From Bacilli bacterium (GTDB lineage Bacteria; Bacillota_I; Bacilli_A; RF39; UBA660), in assembly GCA_017541325.1 (NCBI GenBank), contig JAFXZI010000003.1, positions 92,191-156,190 of the forward strand: a stretch of DNA of 64,000 nt. The letters run 5' to 3'. Below the pieces are notes generated by a model that worked only from the letters and a program-made list of their open reading frames with translations, made no database searches and was not told the origin of the DNA. The translations under genes and the position numbers were made by a program. Of this stretch, positions 10,407 through 20,786 are shown piece after piece; within the stretch, counting starts at the first letter, position 1; every line of letters starts with the position of its first letter.

Positions 10407-10803
10407 ATTTTGACTTTTTATTCTCTTTTTTTAATAAATCTCTAATTTCTTCAAGAAGAAGAACTTCATCAGATTTAGGTACAGGTGCATCGTCTTTTTT
10501 CTTTTTACCAACAGATAATACTTTATTAACAGCTTTTAATAATAAGAATAAAACGAATGCCATGATGACAAAGTTAATTATAGCAGTTAAAAATGCACCA
10601 TAATTGATGTATTGTCCTCCATATATTTTAACTTGTCCTCCAACTTCAGCACCACCAATACCATTTATTAATGGATTGATTACGTTCTCAGTTAAAGCTG
10701 TAACGATATTACCAAAAGCAGCTCCGATAATAACACCGATTGCCATATCCATAACGTTACCACGTAATATGAATTCTTTGAATTCTTTAACGAAATTTTT
10801 CAT
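10405..10803 (-). CDS. mscL: Large-conductance mechanosensitive channel
   Basis: A 132-residue MscL, the membrane channel that opens under hypo-osmotic stress. The N-terminal helix and first span match the family closely: FKEFILRGNVMDMAIGVIIG at residues 8-27, then a periplasmic GGQVKIYGGQYINYG loop, a second span (FLTAIINFVIMAFVLFLLLK) and a charged cytoplasmic helix rich in Lys. GAGGTG lies upstream, and TATAAT on the minus strand at 10824-10829 is a plausible -10 box. It stands alone, convergent with the small ORF and divergent from rpsL. Confidence 0.96.
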   Translation of the reverse strand: MKNFVKEFKEFILRGNVMDMAIGVIIGAAFGNIVTALTENVINPLINGIGGAEVGGQVKIYGGQYINYGAFLTAIINFVIMAFVLFLLLKAVNKVLSVGKKKKDDAPVPKSDEVLLLEEIRDLLKKENKKSK

Positions 10804-10850
10804 TTTTTCACCTCTTTATATAGATTATAACACATTTTTATTCTTTTGTA

Positions 10851-10879
10851 TTGACTTTAAATTACCATTTTGATATATT
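10851..10879 (+). promoter_or_regulatory. Promoter of the rpsL-rpsG-fusA-tuf operon
   Basis: TTGACT (10851-10856), a 17-bp spacer and TATATT (10874-10879). About 100 nt of leader follow, including ACACA...TGTGT, which could form a weak hairpin before the rpsL ribosome binding site. Confidence 0.65.
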
Positions 10880-10978
10880 ATCTATGTTTGTTGAATTAGG
10901 TTTTGCTGCGGCAAAATTTATATTTAATATTAAAAATGACACACCCGGAGATGTGTAAAGAAAGGAGAATTGTTTTAT

Positions 10979-11392
10979 ATGACTACAATGAATCAATTAG
11001 TTAAAAAAGGTAGAGGTTCAAAAGTAAGAAAACCTAAATCACCTGTTTTAAGATATGGATTAAATAGTATTCAAAAGAAAAGAACTACACAAATATCACC
11101 ACAAAAACGTGGAGTATGTACTCGTGTTGGAACAATGACACCTAAGAAACCAAACTCAGCACTTCGTAAATATGCTCGTGTACGTTTAAGTAATGGTACT
11201 GAAGTAACATGCTATATTCCAGGAATTGGTCATAACTTACAAGAGCACAGCGTTGTTTTAATTCGTGGAGGACGTGTTAAAGACCTTATCGGAGTTCGTT
11301 ATCATATTATTAGAGGAACTTTAGATACTGCTGGTGTTAAAGATAGAAAAAAAGCTCGTAGTAAATACGGTGCAAAAAAACCAAAAAAATAA
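10979..11392 (+). CDS. rpsL: Ribosomal protein S12
   Basis: A 137-residue S12 of the decoding centre. ATG 10979 gives [13 protein letters not shown], matching the family's MPTINQLVRKGR start, with AAGGAG 11 nt upstream. The decoding loop [11 protein letters not shown] is conserved, keeping the Lys of the main streptomycin-resistance site. The second loop reads [13 protein letters not shown]: Ile (residue 104) replaces the nearly invariant Pro of KDLPG (E. coli Pro90/91). It heads the rpsL-rpsG-fusA-tuf operon. Confidence 0.97.
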   Translation: MTTMNQLVKKGRGSKVRKPKSPVLRYGLNSIQKKRTTQISPQKRGVCTRVGTMTPKKPNSALRKYARVRLSNGTEVTCYIPGIGHNLQEHSVVLIRGGRVKDLIGVRYHIIRGTLDTAGVKDRKKARSKYGAKKPKK

Positions 11393-11426
11393 AATTAGAT
11401 TAGATAGATAGAAAGGAGGATATATA

Positions 11427-11894
11427 ATGCGTAAGAGACGTGCGGTAAAAAGAGATGTTTTACCAGATCCTATATATAATTCAAAAATAATTACAAAATT
11501 AGTTAATACTATTATGTTAGATGGTAAAAAAGGAATTGCTCAAACTATACTTTATCAAGCATTTGATATGGTAAAAGAGAAAACTGGGGAAGATCCAATG
11601 GAAATATTCAACAAAGCAATGGAAAATATTACTCCTCAATTAGAAGTTAAATCTCGTAGAGTTGGTGGTTCTAACTATCAAGTACCAATCGAAGTAACTC
11701 CTGCAAGAGGACAAGCTTTAGCACTTCGTTGGTTAGTTAAATTTGCTAGAGATAGAGGAGGTCGTGGTATGGCCGAAAATTTAGCAAATGAATTAATAGA
11801 TGCTTCAAACGGAATGGGTGGAGCAGTTAAAAAACGTGAAGATACACATAGAATGGCAGAAGCTAATAAAGCATTTGCACATTATCGTTGGTAG
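11427..11894 (+). CDS. rpsG: Ribosomal protein S7
   Basis: A 155-residue S7, the primary assembly protein of the 30S head. It shows [19 protein letters not shown] at the N-terminus, the [13 protein letters not shown] motif at residues ~77-89, and the C-terminal [19 protein letters not shown], all typical. GAAAGGAGG lies 9 nt before the ATG. It sits 34 nt after rpsL and 15 nt before fusA. Confidence 0.97.
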   Translation: MRKRRAVKRDVLPDPIYNSKIITKLVNTIMLDGKKGIAQTILYQAFDMVKEKTGEDPMEIFNKAMENITPQLEVKSRRVGGSNYQVPIEVTPARGQALALRWLVKFARDRGGRGMAENLANELIDASNGMGGAVKKREDTHRMAEANKAFAHYRW

Positions 11895-11909
11895 AAAGGA
11901 GAGAATAGT

Positions 11910-13982
11910 ATGGCACGTGAAACATCATTATTACAAACAAGAAACTTTGGTATAATGGCGCATATCGATGCTGGTAAAACTACATGTACTGAACGTGTTT
12001 TATTCCATACACATAAGATTCATAAAATTGGTGAAACTCACGAAGGTGAATCTCAAATGGACTGGATGGAACAAGAAAAAGAACGTGGTATAACTATTAC
12101 TTCAGCAGCAACTACTGCTTACTGGAAAGGATATAGATTTAACATTATCGATACTCCAGGACACGTAGACTTTACTGTAGAAGTTAGTCGTAGTTTAAGA
12201 GTTCTAGACGGTGCTATTGCCCTTCTTGATGCTCAAGCTGGTGTTGAACCACAAACTGAAACTGTATGGCGTCAAGCTACTGAATTCAAAGTACCAAGAT
12301 TAATATTTGCTAATAAGATGGATAAGATGGGGGCAAACTTTGAATATACACTAGGAACAATTTCTTCAAGATTAGGTGTTAATGCTAAACCAATTGAATG
12401 GCCTATTGGAGCTGAAGATCAATTCAATGGTGTAATTGATTTAGTTACAATGAAAGCTTATCAATTTGATGGTAAAGAAGAAGAGGAAGCTAAAGAAATA
12501 GAAATTCCTGAAGATTTAAAAGCAATTGCTGAAGAAAAAAGAGCAGATTTAATTGAAACAATTGCTGTATATGACGAAGAATTAATGGAAAAATATTTAG
12601 AGGGAGAAGAACTTCCAGTAGATTTAATTAAAAAAGCTATTAGAAAAGGTACTCTAGATGTTGAATTCTTCCCAGTAATGTGTGGAACTGCTTTAGGGAA
12701 CATGGGTGTTAAACCACTTCTTGATGCAGTAATTGATTATTTACCATCTCCACTTGATGTTGAATCTATTAAAGGAACTGAACCAAGAACAGGAAATGAA
12801 ATAGAAAGACATCCTAGTGATGATGAACCATTTAGTTCATTAGCATTTAAAGTTATGACAGATCCATTTGTTGGACGTTTAACTTTCTTCAGAGTTTATT
12901 CAGGACACTTAAGTAGTGGTTCTTATGTAATGAACTCTAGTAAAGATACTAAAGAAAGAATTGGTCGTATTCTATTAATGCATGCTAATTCTCGTACAGA
13001 AATATCTGATGTATATACTGGAGATATAGCTGCAGCAGTAGGACTTAAAAATACAACTACTGGAGATACTTTATGTGATGAAAAGAAACAAATTATCTTA
13101 GAATCTATGGAGTTCCCAGAACCAGTTATTCAATTAGCTGTTGAACCAAAATCTAAAGCTGATCAAGATAAAATGGCTTTAGCTCTTCAAAAATTAGCTG
13201 AAGAGGATCCTACATTTAAAGTTTCAACTAATCATGAAACTGGACAAACTGTTATTGCTGGTATGGGTGAATTACACCTTGATGTATTAGTAGACAGAAT
13301 GAAAAGAGAATTCAATGTTGAAGCAAATATTGGACAACCACAAGTTGCTTATCGTGAAACAATTAAGAAAGCTGCTGATTGTGAAGGTAAGTATATTAAA
13401 CAATCTGGTGGACGTGGACAATATGGACATGTATGGATTAAATTTGAACCAAATCCTGATAAAGGATATGAATTCGTTGATGCTATTGTAGGTGGAGTTG
13501 TTCCAAGAGAATATATTCCTGTAACTGATAAAGGACTACAAGAAGCATTAGAAAGTGGTGTTTTAGCAGGATACCCAATGATAGACGTTAAAGCTACTCT
13601 ATTTGATGGATCATACCATGAAGTAGACTCTAGTGAAATGGCATTCAAAATTGCTGCTAGTATGGCTTTAAAAGAAGCTAAAAACAAATGTGATCCTGTA
13701 TTACTTGAGCCAATCATGAAAGTAGATGTAACTGTACCAGATGAATATTTTGGTAACGTTATGGGAGACATTACAAGCCGTAGAGGTAAACCATTAGGAC
13801 AAGAAAATGTTGGTAATGCTATTAGATTATCAGCAATGGTACCTTTAGCTGAAATGTTTGGATATGCTACAAGCTTAAGAAGTAATTCACAAGGAAGAGG
13901 AAACTTCGTTATGACATTCGATCATTATGAAGAAGTTCCTAAAAATATTGCCGAAACAATTATTAAGAAAAACGGAAACTAG
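11910..13982 (+). CDS. fusA: Elongation factor G
   Basis: A 690-residue EF-G, the translocation GTPase. G-domain motifs: AHIDAGKTT (P loop, ~17-25), [12 protein letters not shown] (switch I), DTPGHVDFT (switch II) and NKMDKMGAN. Domains II to V follow, with the domain IV tip near GRGQYGHVW and the C-terminal [18 protein letters not shown]. It starts behind AAAGGAGAG, 15 nt after rpsG, and precedes tuf by about 100 nt. Confidence 0.98.
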   Translation: MARETSLLQTRNFGIMAHIDAGKTTCTERVLFHTHKIHKIGETHEGESQMDWMEQEKERGITITSAATTAYWKGYRFNIIDTPGHVDFTVEVSRSLRVLDGAIALLDAQAGVEPQTETVWRQATEFKVPRLIFANKMDKMGANFEYTLGTISSRLGVNAKPIEWPIGAEDQFNGVIDLVTMKAYQFDGKEEEEAKEIEIPEDLKAIAEEKRADLIETIAVYDEELMEKYLEGEELPVDLIKKAIRKGTLDVEFFPVMCGTALGNMGVKPLLDAVIDYLPSPLDVESIKGTEPRTGNEIERHPSDDEPFSSLAFKVMTDPFVGRLTFFRVYSGHLSSGSYVMNSSKDTKERIGRILLMHANSRTEISDVYTGDIAAAVGLKNTTTGDTLCDEKKQIILESMEFPEPVIQLAVEPKSKADQDKMALALQKLAEEDPTFKVSTNHETGQTVIAGMGELHLDVLVDRMKREFNVEANIGQPQVAYRETIKKAADCEGKYIKQSGGRGQYGHVWIKFEPNPDKGYEFVDAIVGGVVPREYIPVTDKGLQEALESGVLAGYPMIDVKATLFDGSYHEVDSSEMAFKIAASMALKEAKNKCDPVLLEPIMKVDVTVPDEYFGNVMGDITSRRGKPLGQENVGNAIRLSAMVPLAEMFGYATSLRSNSQGRGNFVMTFDHYEEVPKNIAETIIKKNGN

Positions 13983-14081
13983 TATAATTACAAGATTAGT
14001 CTTGTATTATAAATAAAAATAGTTGATAAAAATTCAATTATTAGATAAAATAAAGTAGTAATTAAAAAAGGAGGAATAATT

Positions 14082-15266
14082 ATGGCAAAAGAAAAATTTG
14101 ACAGAAGCAAACCACATGTTAATATTGGTACTATCGGACATGTTGACCATGGTAAAACAACATTAACTGCTGCTATTACAAAGAGACAATCTGAAAAATT
14201 TGGTGGAGAATTCGTTGATTATGCAAATATCGACAAAGCACCAGAAGAAAGAGAACGTGGTATTACAATTAATACTGCCCATGTAGAGTATCAAACAGAA
14301 ACTCGTCACTATGCCCATGTAGACTGCCCAGGACATGCTGACTACGTTAAAAACATGATCACAGGAGCTGCTCAAATGGATGGAGCAATCTTAGTTATTG
14401 CTGCTACAGATGGACCAATGCAACAAACTCGTGAACATATCTTATTATCTCGTCAAGTTGGTGTACCAAGAATGGTAGTATTCTTAAATAAATGTGATCA
14501 AGTTGATGATCCAGAACTTTTAGACTTAGTTGAAATGGAAGTTCGTGAATTATTAAATGAATACGATTATGATGGAGACAATACTCCAATTATCAGAGGA
14601 TCTGCATTAAAAGCTCTTGAAGGAGATCCTGATGCTGTTAAAGCAATTGATGACTTAATGGATGCTGTTGATACATGGATTCCAACTCCAGAACGTGATA
14701 CTGACAAACCATTCTTAATGAGTATTGAAGACGTATTTACAATCACTGGACGTGGAACTGTTGTTACTGGACGTGTTGAAAGAGGAAAAATTACATTAAA
14801 TGAACCAGTTGAAATCGTTGGTATTAAACCTACTAAATCAACAGTTGTAACTGGAATCGAAATGTTCAGAAAACAATTAGACGCTGCTCAAGCAGGAGAC
14901 AATGCAGGTATCTTATTACGTGGTATTGCTCGTGAAGAAGTTGAACGTGGACAAGTTTTAGCTAAACCAGGAAGTGTTACACCTCATAAGAAATTTACTG
15001 CACAAGTATATGTTCTTACTAAAGAAGAAGGTGGAAGACATACTCCATTCTTTGCTAACTATAGACCACAATTCTATTTCAGAACTACAGATGTTACTGG
15101 TGTAATTGAATTACCAGCTGGTGTTGATATGGTTATGCCTGGAGACAATGTAGAAATTACTGTTGAATTAATTCACCCAATTGCTATCGAAAATGGTACT
15201 AAATTCTCTATCCGTGAAGGTGGAAGAACTGTTGGTGCTGGTAATGTTACATCAATTGTTGAATAA
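14082..15266 (+). CDS. tuf: Elongation factor Tu
   Basis: A 394-residue EF-Tu that delivers aminoacyl-tRNA to the ribosome. Motifs: [46 protein letters not shown] and SALKALEGD; domain III ends [17 protein letters not shown] precedes the ATG by 8 nt. The 99-nt gap from fusA holds ACAAGA-TTAG-TCTTGT, a weak hairpin. The operon closes with a strong terminator right after the gene. Only this tuf copy is in the window. Confidence 0.98.
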   Translation: MAKEKFDRSKPHVNIGTIGHVDHGKTTLTAAITKRQSEKFGGEFVDYANIDKAPEERERGITINTAHVEYQTETRHYAHVDCPGHADYVKNMITGAAQMDGAILVIAATDGPMQQTREHILLSRQVGVPRMVVFLNKCDQVDDPELLDLVEMEVRELLNEYDYDGDNTPIIRGSALKALEGDPDAVKAIDDLMDAVDTWIPTPERDTDKPFLMSIEDVFTITGRGTVVTGRVERGKITLNEPVEIVGIKPTKSTVVTGIEMFRKQLDAAQAGDNAGILLRGIAREEVERGQVLAKPGSVTPHKKFTAQVYVLTKEEGGRHTPFFANYRPQFYFRTTDVTGVIELPAGVDMVMPGDNVEITVELIHPIAIENGTKFSIREGGRTVGAGNVTSIVE

Positions 15267-15279
15267 TTTATAGTTAATT

Positions 15280-15306
15280 AAAAAGCTTCAAATGAAGCTT
15301 TTTTTA
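15280..15306 (+). terminator. tuf terminator
   Basis: AAAAGCTTCA (15281-15290) pairs with TGAAGCTTTT around a two-base loop and is followed by T residues. Confidence 0.88.
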
Positions 15307-15312
15307 TTGCAT

Positions 15313-15340
15313 AAAAAAACAGATTTAATAATCTGTTTTA
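15313..15340 (-). terminator. Terminator of the FemX-like gene
   Basis: AAAACAGATT and AATCTGTTTT flank TAAT; read on the minus strand the hairpin ends in a T tract immediately past the stop codon of the gene at 15345-16580. Confidence 0.8.
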
Positions 15341-15344
15341 TTAC

Positions 15345-16580
15345 TTATTTCTTAACATTTTTATATAGAGAATAAATTGCATTATTAACAACCAAGTTAA
15401 ACTCTCCAATATATTCATATGCTACTGCATTATATCCAAATTTCATTTCGTTTAATCCTCTATATTGATTTTGTTTTGGATCAAATACACCTGCTATAGC
15501 ATTCATATTAAATGCTTGAATATTACTTGCAGCATATTTTTCTATTATTTTCCATTTAATTAAATAGTTAGAACATAAATTTGGATACCTTCTATCATAT
15601 CCTTCTACTAATAAGAATAGCTTGTTTTTTAGTTTTAGTACTATATCACAACCAACTACTAAACCGTCTGGATTATCTCTTAATAATTGAGTAGCTTCTA
15701 CCATATATTTTTTATATGAACTAAGAAGTTTATCTGATTCCATCTTTTTATTTAGAATTGCACTCATATTTTTACCTTTATAACCATTATTTTGAATTAT
15801 ATTAGTTAAATAATCATTTAATTCAAGTTCCTTTTCATAAAGGTATTTTGTATTTTCAACATAAGTTTTAGTATTAATTTTTGCATAGTATATTTCCAAG
15901 TTATCTCCAAATAATCTATGAAATTCTTCATAATATTTTAAGTTAACTGTATCTTTATCTTGTATAAGATGATAAATACTAGCAAAATCATATTTATTAT
16001 CTTTATATATACTTAAACCATATTTAGTGGCTTTTCTAAGTTTATTACGTGTTTGTTTAGTAAGTTCTTTAAATAATTGATTTGTGCTTTTTCTTAAATC
16101 AAGTTCTGCTTCCCAACGAGGTTTTACAGATTCAAAGTATGAATTAAATCCACAGTGAGTAAATCCAGCATTTTTAAGAATATTTAATACTTGATTAATA
16201 TTATTGTTTTGAGCAAGTATTCTACCATGTTTATCTCTTTTACTACATACTATTAATGGATCCATTTTAAATAGCAAGAAATGTTCTTTATTTAAAAATG
16301 ATTTTAATTCTTTTAAAGCACTTGATACAAGTTGTGCATCATTATAATTAATTATTAATCCTCTTGGAGAATAAGCATATTTGTAACCCATAAAAATAGG
16401 CTTACTAAAAAGCAGCATTGCTCCTACAAGGTTACCGTTTTCTTCAAATCCAACATATTCGTCTTGAAGTCCGAATTTGTTTAATAGACGCCCGTATCCA
16501 GCTGTTTGGTAGTAACTACAGAAGTTAATACTAATAATAAATTTATCAAAAGTACTAGGATCTAACTTAACTACTTTCAT
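15345..16580 (-). CDS. FemA/B/X-family peptidoglycan aminoacyltransferase
   Basis: A 411-residue protein of the FemABX family, which uses aminoacyl-tRNA to add residues to the peptide of lipid II or nascent wall and so build cross-bridges. The N-terminal signature FINFCSYYQTAGYGRLLNK-like segment (residues ~17-35, QTAGYGRLL) and YAYSPRGLIINY fit the first GNAT-like subdomain. The central helical arm is long and charged, and the end GLNEMKFGYNAVAYEYIGEFN matches the usual GLxxFKxGFG...YIGEFD. GGAGGGG precedes the start; TATAAT on the minus strand lies at 16602-16607. Which amino acid is added cannot be told. Confidence 0.85.
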   Translation of the reverse strand: MKVVKLDPSTFDKFIISINFCSYYQTAGYGRLLNKFGLQDEYVGFEENGNLVGAMLLFSKPIFMGYKYAYSPRGLIINYNDAQLVSSALKELKSFLNKEHFLLFKMDPLIVCSKRDKHGRILAQNNNINQVLNILKNAGFTHCGFNSYFESVKPRWEAELDLRKSTNQLFKELTKQTRNKLRKATKYGLSIYKDNKYDFASIYHLIQDKDTVNLKYYEEFHRLFGDNLEIYYAKINTKTYVENTKYLYEKELELNDYLTNIIQNNGYKGKNMSAILNKKMESDKLLSSYKKYMVEATQLLRDNPDGLVVGCDIVLKLKNKLFLLVEGYDRRYPNLCSNYLIKWKIIEKYAASNIQAFNMNAIAGVFDPKQNQYRGLNEMKFGYNAVAYEYIGEFNLVVNNAIYSLYKNVKK

Positions 16581-16693
16581 GCCTTCCCCTCCAATAATAA
16601 CATTATATCATAGAAAGACTATAAAAAGAACTAGGTAATATTTGATTTTTTTTCAAAAATATGTTAAATTAGATGAGCAGAGGAGGGAAAAAG

Positions 16694-16909
16694 ATGCAAG
16701 TATTTTTAATTATTATATCAATTGCCCTAATAGCTATAGTATTATTACAAAGTAATAAAGCAGAAGATGCTGCCCAAATTATTTCTGGTGGAGATTCTGA
16801 TTTGTTTAGTCAAAGAAAAGAAAGAGGTTCTGAACTATTTATAAGTAGATTAACATTAGTTTTAGGATTAGTATTCTTTGTTATTAGTTTAGTAATGGAA
16901 TTTATGTAG
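16694..16909 (+). CDS. secG: Protein translocase subunit SecG
   Basis: A 71-residue SecG, accessory subunit of the SecYEG channel. It has two transmembrane spans (QVFLIIISIALIAIVLLQ and LTLVLGLVFFVISLVMEFM) joined by a loop containing QIISGGDSDLFSQRKERG, close to the family's SGG...LFG motif. I start at ATG 16694, 7 nt after GAGGAGGG; an earlier in-frame ATG lies upstream of that site. It precedes rnr, the common Firmicutes secG-rnr-smpB-ssrA order. Confidence 0.92.
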   Translation: MQVFLIIISIALIAIVLLQSNKAEDAAQIISGGDSDLFSQRKERGSELFISRLTLVLGLVFFVISLVMEFM

Positions 16910-16931
16910 ACTTGAAAAAGTCTTTTTTTTT
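16909..16931 (+). terminator. secG terminator
   Basis: GACTT-GAAA-AAGTC followed by nine T. The stem is short, so termination may be partial. It overlaps the last base of the secG stop codon. Confidence 0.7.
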
Positions 16932-16989
16932 GTAAAAAATTAGTAATTTATGAGTAAATATAATATAATTAACATAGAAGAGGTGTGCT

Positions 16990-19119
16990 ATGAAAGAAAA
17001 GATACTAGAAGTAATGAAAAATACAAATAAAGCATTAACTATTGCTGAGATAGACAATAAATTAGGTATTAATAATATAGAAGATACAAAACTATTAAAT
17101 GATTCTTTAAAAGAATTAGAAGAAGCAGGAGATATTTATAGATCTAATAAAGATAGATATATGATATTTGAAAATGGACCATTAAAAAAGGGTGTAATAA
17201 GTATAAACAAAAAGGGATTTGGTTTTGTTGAAGTAGAAGGAATGGATGATATATTTGTATCTGCTGATAATATTAATGGTGCTGTTCAAAAAGATTTAGT
17301 AGTAGTAGAAATACTACAAAGAAAAGATGATGGAAAAATAGAAGGAAGAGTAGTAAGAGTAATAAAACGTGAATTAAATACCATTGTTGGAGAAGTACTA
17401 TTTAAAAAGAAAGATATCTATGTTATTCCTGATGATGAAAGAATAAAACTTGAACTTATAATAGATAGAAATAAGAAAGATAATCTTGGTTTAGTAGATG
17501 GTCATAAAGTAGTTGTATCATTAAAAAAACAAGTTAATAAAGAAAAATATTTATGTAAGTTAGATAAGATAATTGGTCATAAAAATGATCCAGGAGTAGA
17601 TATATTATCAATTATTTATGATCATAATATTAAAGATACATTTGATCCCGAAACATTAGATGAATTATCTGATATTCCAGAAGAAGTAAGTGAAAAAGAT
17701 CTTGTTGGTAGAAAAGATTTAACTGGAGAAATGATATTTACTATTGATGGAGATGATACAAAAGATATAGATGATGCGATTTCACTAGATATTCTAGAAA
17801 ATGGACATTATAAACTTGGAGTACATATTGCTGATGTATCATATTATTCAAAAGAAGGTAGTGCGCTAGATAAAGAAGCAGCTTTACGTGGTACAAGTGT
17901 TTATTTAGTTGATAGAGTTATTCCAATGTATCCACATAAATTATCTAATGGAATATGTTCATTAAATCCAAATGTAGTAAGACTTGCTATTTCTTGTGTA
18001 ATGGAAATAGATGAAAAAGGAAATACAGTTGACTATGAGATTTTTGAAAGTTATATTAAATCTCGTATTCAAATGACTTATAAAAAAGTAAATAAAGTTA
18101 TTGAAGAAGATATTATTCCTGAAGGATATGAAGAGTTTGCAGATAAATTAAAAGAAATGAATGAATTATCTAAAATAATTCGTAAGAATAAAGATGAAAG
18201 AGGATATATTAATTTTGATGTAGATGAAGCTAAAATCTTAGTTGATGAGAATTGTCATCCAATAGATGTAGTTCTTCGTAATCGTGGTCGTGGAGAGAAT
18301 ATGATTGAAGACTTTATGATTTGTGCTAATGAATGTGTTGCAACTCATATATTCTATATGCAACTTCCATTTATTTATCGTGTTCATGAAGAACCAAAAG
18401 AAGAAAAAATTAGTAATTATATGTCTTATCTTGCTGCTATGGGAATTCAAGTTAATGGTAAAGTTAATGATGTTAGACCAAAGACAATGCAAAGATTATT
18501 AAAAAGTCTAGAAGGAAATCCAAAATATCCAATTCTTGCTGATCAATTATTAAGAAGTATGCAAAAAGCTATATATTTACCTGAAAACTTAGGACACTAT
18601 GGACTAGCTAGTAAATGTTATACTCATTTTACTAGTCCAATTAGACGTTATCCAGATACAACTGTTCATAGATTATTAAGAACATATCTTTTTAAAGGAG
18701 AAATAAGTCAAGAAACAGTTAAAAAATGGGAAATGAAACTTCCTGAAATAGCTGATCATTCATCTGAAATGGAAAGAGAATCAATTGAATGTGAAAGAGA
18801 TGTAGATGATATGAAAATGGCAGAATATATGGAAGACCATATTGGAGATGAATTTGAAGGAATGATTTCAGGTGTTGCAAACTTTGGTATGTTTGTAAGA
18901 CTTCCTAATTTAATTGAAGGAATGGTAAGAATTACAGATATGAATGATTACTATAAATATGATGAAATAAGTCAAACTTTAACTGGAGAGAAAAAACATA
19001 AAAGATATTCTTTAGGAGATCAAGTTAGAGTTAAAGTAATAAATGCTTCTAAAGAAGCAAGGTCAATAGATTTTGCATTAGTAGAGGGGGATAGTAATGA
19101 AGAGGAGAAGAAAGGTTAA
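16990..19119 (+). CDS. rnr: Ribonuclease R
   Basis: A 709-residue 3'-5' exoribonuclease of the RNB family that degrades structured RNA and works with tmRNA/SmpB in mRNA decay. Domain order: N-terminal winged helix (~1-60), cold-shock domains (GFGFVEVEGMDDIFVSADN near 75), the RNB catalytic core with TIDGDDTKDIDDAISL (~255-270) carrying the metal-binding Asp cluster, then the C-terminal S1 domain (GVANFGMFVRLPNLIEGMV, ~636-654). AAGAGGTG precedes the ATG and TATAAT lies at 16964-16969. It overlaps the following CapA-like gene by 23 nt. Confidence 0.97.
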   Translation: MKEKILEVMKNTNKALTIAEIDNKLGINNIEDTKLLNDSLKELEEAGDIYRSNKDRYMIFENGPLKKGVISINKKGFGFVEVEGMDDIFVSADNINGAVQKDLVVVEILQRKDDGKIEGRVVRVIKRELNTIVGEVLFKKKDIYVIPDDERIKLELIIDRNKKDNLGLVDGHKVVVSLKKQVNKEKYLCKLDKIIGHKNDPGVDILSIIYDHNIKDTFDPETLDELSDIPEEVSEKDLVGRKDLTGEMIFTIDGDDTKDIDDAISLDILENGHYKLGVHIADVSYYSKEGSALDKEAALRGTSVYLVDRVIPMYPHKLSNGICSLNPNVVRLAISCVMEIDEKGNTVDYEIFESYIKSRIQMTYKKVNKVIEEDIIPEGYEEFADKLKEMNELSKIIRKNKDERGYINFDVDEAKILVDENCHPIDVVLRNRGRGENMIEDFMICANECVATHIFYMQLPFIYRVHEEPKEEKISNYMSYLAAMGIQVNGKVNDVRPKTMQRLLKSLEGNPKYPILADQLLRSMQKAIYLPENLGHYGLASKCYTHFTSPIRRYPDTTVHRLLRTYLFKGEISQETVKKWEMKLPEIADHSSEMERESIECERDVDDMKMAEYMEDHIGDEFEGMISGVANFGMFVRLPNLIEGMVRITDMNDYYKYDEISQTLTGEKKHKRYSLGDQVRVKVINASKEARSIDFALVEGDSNEEEKKG

Positions 19120-20299
19120 ATTAAAAAGAAAATCTTGGATACTATTATATTTATTTGTATTAGTATTTAGTACTATATTTGGATTTTTATTATTTCATAA
19201 GAAAGCAGTACCAATACTAGACAAAAAGGAAGAATTAAAGACGGATGTAGAAATATATCCGATAAAAGAGGAAAAATTATCTATTGTAATGGTTGGAGAT
19301 TGTTTAATACATCCTCCTATATATGAAGATGCCTATAAAAATGGAGTATATGATTTTAAACCTATGTTATCTTTAATTAAACCTATTGTTAGTAAATATG
19401 ATTTAGCATATTATAATCAAGAATCTATTCTTGCTGGTAATAAGAATTTTAAATTAAGTGGATATCCTCAATTTAATTCACCACAAGAAGTAGGAGATGC
19501 TTTTATAGATGCAGGATTTAATTTAGTTAGTTTAGCTAATAATCATACTTTAGATAAGTATGAAAAAGGAGTTAAGTCTTCTGTTGAATATTGGAAAACC
19601 AAAAATGTTTATTGGACAGGACAAGCATTATCAGAAGAAGAAAGAACTAAAAATATTAGAGTAGAAGAAAAAAATGGAATTAAATATGCATTTTTAGCTT
19701 ATACTACTCAAACTAATGGACTTTTACCTCCTAAAGGGAAAGAATATTTAACTAATATCTATTCACCAGAAAAAGCTAAAAAAGACATAGACTTGATAAA
19801 AGATAAAGTAGATGTTATATTAGTTGCTATGCACTGGGGAGTAGAATATCAAACTAGTGGAGTAGCACAAGAACAAAAGACAATAGCGAAGTATTTAGCA
19901 AGTTTAGGAGTAGATATTATTATTGGAGCCCACCCACATGTAGTGCAACCAGCTGAATATATAGATGATACTTTAGTTATTTATTCACTAGGTAACTTTG
20001 TAGCAAGTCAAAGTAATAATACAGGAGCAACTGCTGCTGAAAAAGCTACTGGACTTATGATGAGTGCTAATATAATTAAAACTACTGATACTAAAACTGG
20101 TAAATCTGAAATAAAAGTAGTAGATCCAACTGCAAGTTTTACTTATGCATATAAAACTGCTGCTAAGAAGAATTATAAGATTTATCCATATAATAAATTA
20201 AATAATAATTTATTTCCTGGGTATAAAAATCAATATGAAAAACTAAAGAAAAGGATGACTAGTTTAGATAGTAGTATTAAAGTTGAAGATATAGGGTGA
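19097..20299 (+). CDS. CapA-family membrane-anchored metallophosphatase-like protein
   Basis: A 400-residue protein with a basic N-terminus, one membrane span (WILLYLFVLVFSTIFGFLLF, ~13-32) and an extracellular PGA_cap domain. Characteristic segments: IVMVGDCLIHPPIY (metal Asp), SLANNHTLDKYEKG, VAMHWGVEYQ, GAHPHVVQPAEY and YSLGNFVASQ. The family is related to calcineurin-like phosphatases; CapA/PgsA takes part in poly-gamma-glutamate export, but many gut Firmicutes carry orphan copies with no capsule genes. No capBC neighbours are present. It is translationally coupled to rnr and 4 nt from smpB, so the neighbourhood is more a conserved operon than a capsule locus. Confidence 0.85.
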   Translation: MKRRRKVKLKRKSWILLYLFVLVFSTIFGFLLFHKKAVPILDKKEELKTDVEIYPIKEEKLSIVMVGDCLIHPPIYEDAYKNGVYDFKPMLSLIKPIVSKYDLAYYNQESILAGNKNFKLSGYPQFNSPQEVGDAFIDAGFNLVSLANNHTLDKYEKGVKSSVEYWKTKNVYWTGQALSEEERTKNIRVEEKNGIKYAFLAYTTQTNGLLPPKGKEYLTNIYSPEKAKKDIDLIKDKVDVILVAMHWGVEYQTSGVAQEQKTIAKYLASLGVDIIIGAHPHVVQPAEYIDDTLVIYSLGNFVASQSNNTGATAAEKATGLMMSANIIKTTDTKTGKSEIKVVDPTASFTYAYKTAAKKNYKIYPYNKLNNNLFPGYKNQYEKLKKRMTSLDSSIKVEDIG

Positions 20300-20303
20300 T
20301 GCT

Positions 20304-20744
20304 ATGGAAATATTAAACAGAAAAGCAAGACATGACTATTTCATAGAAGATGAATATGAATGTGGATTAGTGCTTACTGGAACAGAAATAAAATCAATTA
20401 GAGAAGGTAAATGTAATATAGGAGATTCTTATGCTATAGTTAGAAATGGAGAATTGTTCATAGTAAATATGTTTATTTCTCATTATGATAAAGGTAATAT
20501 ATTTAATCATGATGAGTCCCGTTCTAGAAAGTTATTAATGCATAAAGATGAAATAAAAAAACTTAATAATAAAATAAAACTAGATGGATATACTCTTATT
20601 CCTTTAAAAGTATATTTTAAAAAGAATATTGCAAAAGTATCTTTAGGATTATGTAAAGGTAAAAAGAACTTTGATAAAAGAGAAACTATAAAAGAAAGAG
20701 ATATTAAAAGACAAATTGATAGGAAACTAAAAAAAGGCTTCTAA
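20304..20744 (+). CDS. smpB: SsrA-binding protein SmpB
   Basis: A 146-residue SmpB that binds tmRNA and brings it to stalled ribosomes. It starts MEILNRKARHDYFIEDEYE and carries GLVLTGTEIKSIREGKCNIGDSYA (residues ~23-46 of the beta barrel). The C-terminus KRETIKERDIKRQIDRKLKK is the tail that enters the decoding centre. GGTGAT precedes the ATG. It lies directly upstream of ssrA, the usual arrangement. Confidence 0.97.
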   Translation: MEILNRKARHDYFIEDEYECGLVLTGTEIKSIREGKCNIGDSYAIVRNGELFIVNMFISHYDKGNIFNHDESRSRKLLMHKDEIKKLNNKIKLDGYTLIPLKVYFKKNIAKVSLGLCKGKKNFDKRETIKERDIKRQIDRKLKKGF

Positions 20745-20757
20745 TTTGTCTTTTTTT
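20729..20757 (+). terminator. smpB terminator
   Basis: AAAAAAGGC and GTCTTTTTT flank a 9-nt loop that contains the smpB stop codon, followed by more T. The T tract also overlaps the -35 region of the ssrA promoter. Confidence 0.65.
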
Positions 20758-20774
20758 ATTACTTATGATATAAT
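20746..20774 (+). promoter_or_regulatory. ssrA promoter
   Basis: TTGTCT (20746-20751), a 17-bp spacer and a consensus TATAAT (20769-20774), 12 nt before the mature 5' end of tmRNA. Confidence 0.75.
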
Positions 20775-20786
20775 TTATACACATAT

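Noticed and set aside
10364-10603. 79-residue plus-strand ORF over mscL
   Set aside because: Fully antisense to mscL, whose family match is clear. Its translation is rich in Ser and Phe, typical of a reversed reading of such a gene.
19097-20299. Capsule biosynthesis locus
   Set aside because: Although the CapA-like protein is present, no capB, capC or other poly-gamma-glutamate gene adjoins it.
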